Position numbers and translations under genes: made by a program
Source of the DNA: Rhodoblastus sp964425315
GTDB lineage: Bacteria; Pseudomonadota; Alphaproteobacteria; Rhizobiales; Beijerinckiaceae
DNA: 26,909 nucleotides
Assembly (NCBI GenBank): GCA_964425315.1
Contig: CAYRNB010000042.1
Span: 1-26,909 of the forward strand
Reading direction: 5' to 3'
In this document: positions 22,595 to 26,909 of the stretch, piece by piece
How the letters are laid out: each line of letters starts with the position of its first letter
Position numbering within the stretch: position 1 is the stretch's first letter
The notes under the pieces: model-generated
Told to the model about the DNA's origin: nothing
What the model saw: only the letters and a program-made list of their open reading frames with translations
Database searches by the model: none

Positions 22595-23773
22595 TTACAG
22601 GGCTTCGAGCGCCAAGGCGATGCCCTGGCCGCCGCCGATGCACAAGGTGACGACGCCGCGGCGCAGGCCGTCGCGGCGCATCGAGTACAAAAGCCGCGTC
22701 GTCAGGATCGCGCCGGTCGCGCCAATGGGATGGCCATGGGCGATGGCGCCGCCCTCGACATTGACCACATCCTCGGGCAGGCCGAGTTCGCGCATGACGG
22801 TGAGCGCCACAGCGGCGAAGGCCTCGTTGATCTCGAATCTTTCGACCTCGCTTAACTTCCAGCCGGCGCGCTCGACCGCCTTGCGCACCGCCGGCGCAGG
22901 CGCAAGGCCGAACATGCCCGGCTCGACCGCCGCCAGCCCATAGCCGGCGAGGCGCGCCATCGGCCTTAAGTCCCGCGCCTCGGCGAAGGCGCGGTCGGCG
23001 ACGATCATGGCGGCGGCGCCGGCGTTGAGGCCGGGCGCATTGCCGGCGGTGATCGCGCCGTCGGGGCGAAAGACCGGGCGAAGTTTCGACAGAGCCTCGT
23101 AAGTCGTGTCGGGCTTGGCCGCCTCGTCGCGGGAAAAGAGTTCGACGCCATTCTTGCCCGGCGTCTCGACGGAAACGATCTCCTCCTCGAACTTGCCGGC
23201 TTTTTGCGCGGCGCAGAAGCGGCGCTGCGAGCGTTCGGCGAACAGGTCCTGGGCTTCGCGGGTCAATTGCGCGTAAGTCACGAGGTCTTCCGCGTGCCAG
23301 CCGGCGTGTTTTCCCGAAAAGGCGTCTTCGAGACCGTCATGCAGCATGGCGTCATGCAGGACCGCCGGCCCCATGCGAATTCCCCAACGCGCGTCATCGA
23401 GCAGAAAGGGCGCGCGCTCCATATTTTCCTGGCCGCCGGCGACGCCAACGTCGATTTCGCCGGAAAAGACCTGCTGCGCCGCAGTGACGATGGCCTGCGC
23501 GCCGGAGCCGCAGACGCGATTGACCGTCATGGCCGGGACCGAAATGGGCAGGCCGGCGCCGAGCGCCGCCTGGCGCGCGGGATTCATCTTACCCCCGGCC
23601 TGGATGACGTTGCCCATGACGACGCTGCCGACGGCGGCGGGGTCGAGGCCGGAGCGCCGCAGGCTTTCGCGCACCGCCGCCGCGCCGAGATCGGCCGCCG
23701 GAACCTTCTTCAGCGCGCCGTTGAAGGACCCGATCGCGGTGCGCGCGGGATGGCAGAGGATGATGTCGCGCAT
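22595..23773 (-). CDS. phaA: Acetyl-CoA C-acetyltransferase (thiolase)
   Basis: Condenses two acetyl-CoA to acetoacetyl-CoA, or the reverse. The 392-aa protein has the complete catalytic set: Cys88 in NRVCGSGAQAI, His348 in GHPIGATGA and Cys378 in CIGGGQG, with NEAFAAVALTV. These positions match biosynthetic thiolases such as Zoogloea PhaA. With phaC in the window, a role in polyhydroxybutyrate supply is plausible, but no phaB is adjacent and degradative AtoB-type thiolases look the same, so the symbol is tentative. The ATG at 23773 gives the family start; a GTG at 23782 is possible and lies nearer to GAGGCGG. It is followed by gdhA after 37 bases. Confidence 0.9.
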   Translation of the reverse strand: MRDIILCHPARTAIGSFNGALKKVPAADLGAAAVRESLRRSGLDPAAVGSVVMGNVIQAGGKMNPARQAALGAGLPISVPAMTVNRVCGSGAQAIVTAAQQVFSGEIDVGVAGGQENMERAPFLLDDARWGIRMGPAVLHDAMLHDGLEDAFSGKHAGWHAEDLVTYAQLTREAQDLFAERSQRRFCAAQKAGKFEEEIVSVETPGKNGVELFSRDEAAKPDTTYEALSKLRPVFRPDGAITAGNAPGLNAGAAAMIVADRAFAEARDLRPMARLAGYGLAAVEPGMFGLAPAPAVRKAVERAGWKLSEVERFEINEAFAAVALTVMRELGLPEDVVNVEGGAIAHGHPIGATGAILTTRLLYSMRRDGLRRGVVTLCIGGGQGIALALEAL

Positions 23774-23993
23774 GGAAGTCACGCCGCCTCAGATGGGGAA
23801 AATCGATCCGCTCGCTCGCGCGGCGATTTTGCCGAAGCCTTACGAAAGACGCGGAAACAAGGATTTGGTTCGCTTTCGTTTCACCCGACCATAACCTGAG
23901 TTGGCAGGCGGCGGAAATCGCGCTTCTCAGCGGCCATAAAAGCGTTCATCGTGGGCGGTCCAGGCGCCGCGCGCCGTTTCGATCCGGAAGTCC

Positions 23994-25004
23994 ATGCCGC
24001 GCCATTTCGATCCCGCTCTGGTGAACGATCCCTTCGACGATCCTGGCCTTTATGTCGATCTCGTCTTTCAAAAGCGCGCGCTCCTTTTCGATCTCGGCGA
24101 TCTGCGCGGCCTCGCCACGCGGAAAATCCTGCGCGTCAGCGACGCCTTCGTCACCCATCGCCATATGGATCATTTCGCCGGCTTCGACCATTTGCTGCGC
24201 CTGACCATCGGCCGTGAAAAGACGCTCGGCGTTTACGGACCCGCCGGCACGATCGACGCCGTCGAGCACAAGCTCCGGGCCTATACCTGGAACCTGATCG
24301 AAGGCTATGACGGCGAGCTCACCATCAAGGCGGTCGAACTGGACGACGACGGCCGCCTGAATACCGCTTATTTCGCCGGACGGTCGCGTTTTTCGCGCGT
24401 CCCCGGCGAAAGCCGTCCCTGCGAAGACGGCCTGCTGCTCAAGGAGCCGGATTTCCAGGTCCGGGCGGCGACGCTCGATCATGGCGTGCCGGTCCTCGCC
24501 TTCGCCCTCGAAGAGCGCATGCAGATCAATGTCTGGCGCAACAAGGTCGAGGCCTTAGGGCTTGTCGTCGGGCCCTGGCTGCGCGCCTTCAAGGACGCCA
24601 TTCTCCGCGGCGCCGCCGATGATGCGCCGATCGCCGTTTCCTGGCGCGATTCGGCCGCCGGAAATCCTCCTACCCTGCCGCTCGGGCGGCTCAAGCAGGA
24701 GATCATGCGCGCGACGCGCGGGAGAAAAATCGCCTATGTCGTCGATTGCGCCTTTACGGCGGCGAATCGCGAAAAAATCGTCGCCCTGGCCCGGGACGCC
24801 GACGCGCTTTTCATCGAAGCGACCTTTCTCGACGCCGACGCCGCCGTCGCCGCGGCCCGCCGCCATCTCACCGCGCGCCAGGCCGGGCTCATCGCCCGCC
24901 TCTCTGGGGTCAAGCGACTGACAACCCTGCATTATTCGCCGCGCTACCAGGGTCAGGGCTCTCTGCTGGCGGAAGAGGCGCAGGCGGCTTTCCTCGACGG
25001 TTGA
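23994..25004 (+). CDS. RNase Z-like MBL-fold metallo-hydrolase
   Basis: A 336-aa metallo-beta-lactamase-fold protein. The first metal site is THRHMDHFAGFD (His55, His57, Asp59, His60). Further ligands are likely His163 in ATLDHGVPVLAFAL, Asp251 in YVVDCAF and His313 in TLHYSPRY. DHGVPVLAF is typical of tRNase Z relatives, which cut tRNA 3' ends or act as phosphodiesterases. The N-terminus (FDPALVNDPFDDPGLYVDL) and the insert AYTWNLIEGY differ from standard RNase Z and mark a separate branch, so tRNA processing is not assured. GGAAG precedes the ATG. The divergent thiolase gene starts 220 bases away; a stress protein gene follows after 115 bases. Confidence 0.88.
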   Translation: MPRHFDPALVNDPFDDPGLYVDLVFQKRALLFDLGDLRGLATRKILRVSDAFVTHRHMDHFAGFDHLLRLTIGREKTLGVYGPAGTIDAVEHKLRAYTWNLIEGYDGELTIKAVELDDDGRLNTAYFAGRSRFSRVPGESRPCEDGLLLKEPDFQVRAATLDHGVPVLAFALEERMQINVWRNKVEALGLVVGPWLRAFKDAILRGAADDAPIAVSWRDSAAGNPPTLPLGRLKQEIMRATRGRKIAYVVDCAFTAANREKIVALARDADALFIEATFLDADAAVAAARRHLTARQAGLIARLSGVKRLTTLHYSPRYQGQGSLLAEEAQAAFLDG

Positions 25005-25092
25005 AAGCACAAAAAAGCGCCCGCACCGACGCGGAACGACGATGGCTTTGCGCCCTGCGCTGCGCTAACCTTGCGACATAGGGAAGAGCGGC

Positions 25093-25107
25093 GAGGTCGA
25101 TGACCTC
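25093..25107 (+). promoter_or_regulatory. Inverted repeat just before the stress protein ribosome site
   Basis: GAGGTC-GAT-GACCTC is a perfect 6-3-6 inverted repeat directly before the GGGGGGAAG ribosome site of the gene at 25120. It could be an operator or an RNA hairpin that affects translation. One copy of this size can also arise by chance. Confidence 0.4.
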
Positions 25108-25119
25108 CGGGGGGAAGCC

Positions 25120-25968
25120 GTGGCGATAAAAGACATTCTTCTACATCTCGACGCCGGCGAAACCGCGCAGGCGGCCAACGAATTCGCGGCGTCGCTCGCC
25201 GAAAGGCTGGAGGCGCATCTGACGGCGGCGGTCGTCGTCACCGAAATTCCGCCGAACGCCACGGAAATGGGCATTTTCACACCTTCCGGGGACCTGGGCG
25301 GCATCGACATCCTGGCCGAAATCGACCGCAAGCGCCGTGAGGCCATGGAAGAGGCCTACGAGAAATTCAAGGCGGGCCTGCCGCCCACGGTTGCGAGCGA
25401 ACTGGTGGTCATCAAGTCCTTCCAGGCCAAGGCGCGCGACGATTTCGCCCATCTCGCCCGGCATTTCGATCTGACGGTGGTTTTGCAGCGCCAGACCGAG
25501 CCTGGGCAGACGTGCGAACTCATGCTGTCGAGCGCGCTTTTCGACTCAGGCCGCCCCATCTTCGTGACGCCGCCCGACTGCAAAGGGCCGGCGAAACTGG
25601 ATAAGGCCATGGTCTGCTGGGACGCCGGCGCCCAGGCGGCCCGAGCGCTGGCCGAATCCCTGCCGCTGCTTGCGCTTGCCCAAAGCGTCGAAGTGGTTTG
25701 CGTTTGCGGCGAGCCGGACAAGGCGCCCGCTTTGCCCGGCTTCAATATCGCGCGCCATCTGGCGCGGCATGGAATCGAGGCGAATTTGACCGAACTGCCC
25801 TCCGGCGGGGACGTCGGAGCCACCCTGCTGCGCCACGCCAGGGAAATCGGCGCCGATTATCTCGTTATGGGCGGATTCGGCCACGGGCGGCTGACCGAAC
25901 TGATTTTGGGCGGCGCCACGCGCCGCGCGCTGGCCCTGTCGCGCATGCCGATTTTCATGGCCCATTGA
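25120..25968 (+). CDS. Tandem universal stress protein (UspA family)
   Basis: A 282-aa protein with two Usp domains. The first (about 1-145) opens with IKDILLHLDAGETAQAANEFA but lacks a clear nucleotide-binding end. The second (about 150-282) ends with YLVMGGFGHGRLTELILGGATRRALALSRMPIFMAH, the G-x2-G-x9-G pattern that binds ATP in Usp proteins. So only the second half is expected to bind nucleotide. Such proteins help survival under stress; the exact task is unknown. The start is GTG at 25120 with a strong GGGGGGAAG site. A short inverted repeat lies directly upstream. Confidence 0.92.
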   Translation: MAIKDILLHLDAGETAQAANEFAASLAERLEAHLTAAVVVTEIPPNATEMGIFTPSGDLGGIDILAEIDRKRREAMEEAYEKFKAGLPPTVASELVVIKSFQAKARDDFAHLARHFDLTVVLQRQTEPGQTCELMLSSALFDSGRPIFVTPPDCKGPAKLDKAMVCWDAGAQAARALAESLPLLALAQSVEVVCVCGEPDKAPALPGFNIARHLARHGIEANLTELPSGGDVGATLLRHAREIGADYLVMGGFGHGRLTELILGGATRRALALSRMPIFMAH

Positions 25969-26154
25969 AACATTCGCAGCCTTGACCGACGGCGATGAAA
26001 CTTTCGCCGCACTCGTTTGTTAGTTTGCTCGATAAAGGCGGCGGCCCGTTGCGCCTCGTCCGAGCGCCGTCCAAGAATGAAGTGCGCATCGCGCTTGTCG
26101 TCGAAGCCGATGTCGTGGGGAACGGGGCAGTGCTCAGGACAATGGAGCAAGGCC

Positions 26155-26544
26155 ATGTGCGACTATTCTCTCGAAATCTATGCGTCCCGTCCGGCGCGCG
26201 AAGCCGAGGTATACGTCACGACCCGGTTCTCGAGCGGCTCAATCGGCCTGGCGTCGCCAGGCGATTGCGAGACGGCGGTCTGCGTAACTTACGACACGCG
26301 CCTGATGCTGGAGAACATTCCCTCCGAACTGCAGGAAACGATCGGTGTGCAGGCCATGGAGGAAGTGGTTTTCACCCGCCTGGAGGAAGGGCTTCATCAC
26401 GACGGCGTGAAATTCGCCAATGGACGCGCCGTGCCGCTGCATCGGCTGGGGTCCGGCGTGCTGGCGAGCCTCGTCGCCACCCAGGAGCCGCTGCGCGGCG
26501 AAAAGGCCCGCGACGCGGCGAAATCGGTCGAACCGGCGGAGTGA
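26155..26544 (+). CDS. Conserved protein of unknown function (MCDYSL family)
   Basis: A 129-aa protein starting MCDYSLEIYASRPAREAEVYVTTRF. I recall this N-terminus from unnamed proteins of Hyphomicrobiales; no function is known to me. The rest has YDTRLMLENIPSELQETIG and HHDGVKFANGRAVPLHRLGSG, suggesting a small beta-rich domain; the paired histidines (HHDG) are a feature of the group as I remember it. It is soluble and without a signal. GGAG and AAGG lie 6-10 bases before the ATG at 26155. It follows the stress protein by 186 bases and precedes acylphosphatase by 66 bases, same strand. Confidence 0.75.
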   Translation: MCDYSLEIYASRPAREAEVYVTTRFSSGSIGLASPGDCETAVCVTYDTRLMLENIPSELQETIGVQAMEEVVFTRLEEGLHHDGVKFANGRAVPLHRLGSGVLASLVATQEPLRGEKARDAAKSVEPAE

Positions 26545-26610
26545 CGCCGAAAAACGCGTCTTTCAGGCGGTCCCGCGCCCGCGGGGCCGCCATTTGTTGT
26601 CGGGGGCGCA

Positions 26611-26889
26611 TTGCATATTCGCCATGTCTTTGTCGAGGGCCGCGTGCAGGGCGTGGGCTATCGCGCCTTTCTCCACCATTGGGCTATGCGGCTTCAGGTT
26701 TCCGGCTGGGCGCGCAACCGGCGCGACGGCAGCGTTGAAGCTTTTCTTTGTGGGGCGGCGGCGGATGTCGAGGCCCTGCTCGATCGAATGCGCCAGGGGC
26801 CGCCGTCGAGTTTCGTCGCCGATCTGCGCTTCGTCGAACCGGCCGAGACGCTATCCCGAGAAGGTTTCGAATTGCGCCCGACGGCCTGA
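26611..26889 (+). CDS. acyP: Acylphosphatase
   Basis: A 92-aa enzyme that hydrolyses acyl phosphates such as acetyl or carbamoyl phosphate. The signature HVFVEGRVQGVGYRAF (5-20) includes the catalytic Arg18, and GWARNRRDGSVEAFLCG (32-48) includes Asn36, matching Arg23 and Asn41 of the animal enzyme. The length is the usual one. The start is a TTG at 26611, because no ATG or GTG occurs in frame before the conserved region and GGGGG lies 5 bases upstream. It is monocistronic or follows the gene at 26155. Confidence 0.92.
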   Translation: MHIRHVFVEGRVQGVGYRAFLHHWAMRLQVSGWARNRRDGSVEAFLCGAAADVEALLDRMRQGPPSSFVADLRFVEPAETLSREGFELRPTA

Positions 26890-26909
26890 CGCCGGCGCGC
26901 CCACCGCCT

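Noticed and set aside
25995..26738. A 247-codon plus-strand frame covering the gene at 26155 and acylphosphatase
   Set aside because: It is out of frame with both; those two have family motifs and this one has none.

Overview
The window looks like chromosomal DNA of an alphaproteobacterium of the Hyphomicrobiales, perhaps near the Methylocystaceae/Beijerinckiaceae. This is inferred from high GC, the gene order thioesterase-rplM-rpsI-argC, a class I polyhydroxyalkanoate (PHA) synthase, the siroheme/Mrp cluster and two kinds of palindromic dispersed repeat typical of this order. It is a draft scaffold: 100 N lie at 2661-2760 inside a chemoreceptor gene. Nearly all of it is housekeeping or metabolic core; I see no phage, transposase, CRISPR array, tRNA or rRNA.

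Layout. 1-3140: the tail of a gene cut by the window edge, a palindromic repeat, a SAM methyltransferase and a gapped methyl-accepting chemotaxis protein (both minus). 3138-5533: an unrecognised 201-aa protein (plus), an AlaC-type aminotransferase and a small exported protein (both minus). 5689-8740: PHA synthase with a long Lys/Ala/Pro-rich N-terminal extension and a strong terminator, then a secreted His/Gly/Tyr-rich protein with its own terminator. 8755-11421 (minus): PaaI thioesterase, rplM, rpsI and argC, with a clear promoter before rplM and a second palindromic repeat before argC. 11688-14462 (minus): RMD1/YagE-family protein and an MsbA-like ABC exporter with its own candidate promoter.

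14771-19393 (plus): a TrpD2-like protein, trifunctional siroheme synthase CysG, Mrp/ApbC Fe-S carrier and a DsbA-like oxidoreductase are packed almost without gaps, followed by a small secreted protein. Siroheme and Fe-S cluster supply together would fit maturation of a sulfite or nitrite reductase, but no such reductase is in the window. 19428-21168 holds four small, poorly known genes (DUF6165, a basic 92-aa protein, a periplasmic protein with two Cys, a 77-aa protein). 21253-23773 (minus): acetyl-CoA acetyltransferase followed by glutamate dehydrogenase, 37 bases apart. 23994-26889 (plus): RNase Z-like metallo-hydrolase, tandem universal stress protein, a conserved protein of unknown function and acylphosphatase.

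PHA metabolism is represented twice (synthase at 5.7 kb, thiolase at 22.6 kb). The most unusual items are the histone-like tail on the PHA synthase and the secreted His-rich protein directly downstream of it. I found no convincing wholly new multi-gene system.
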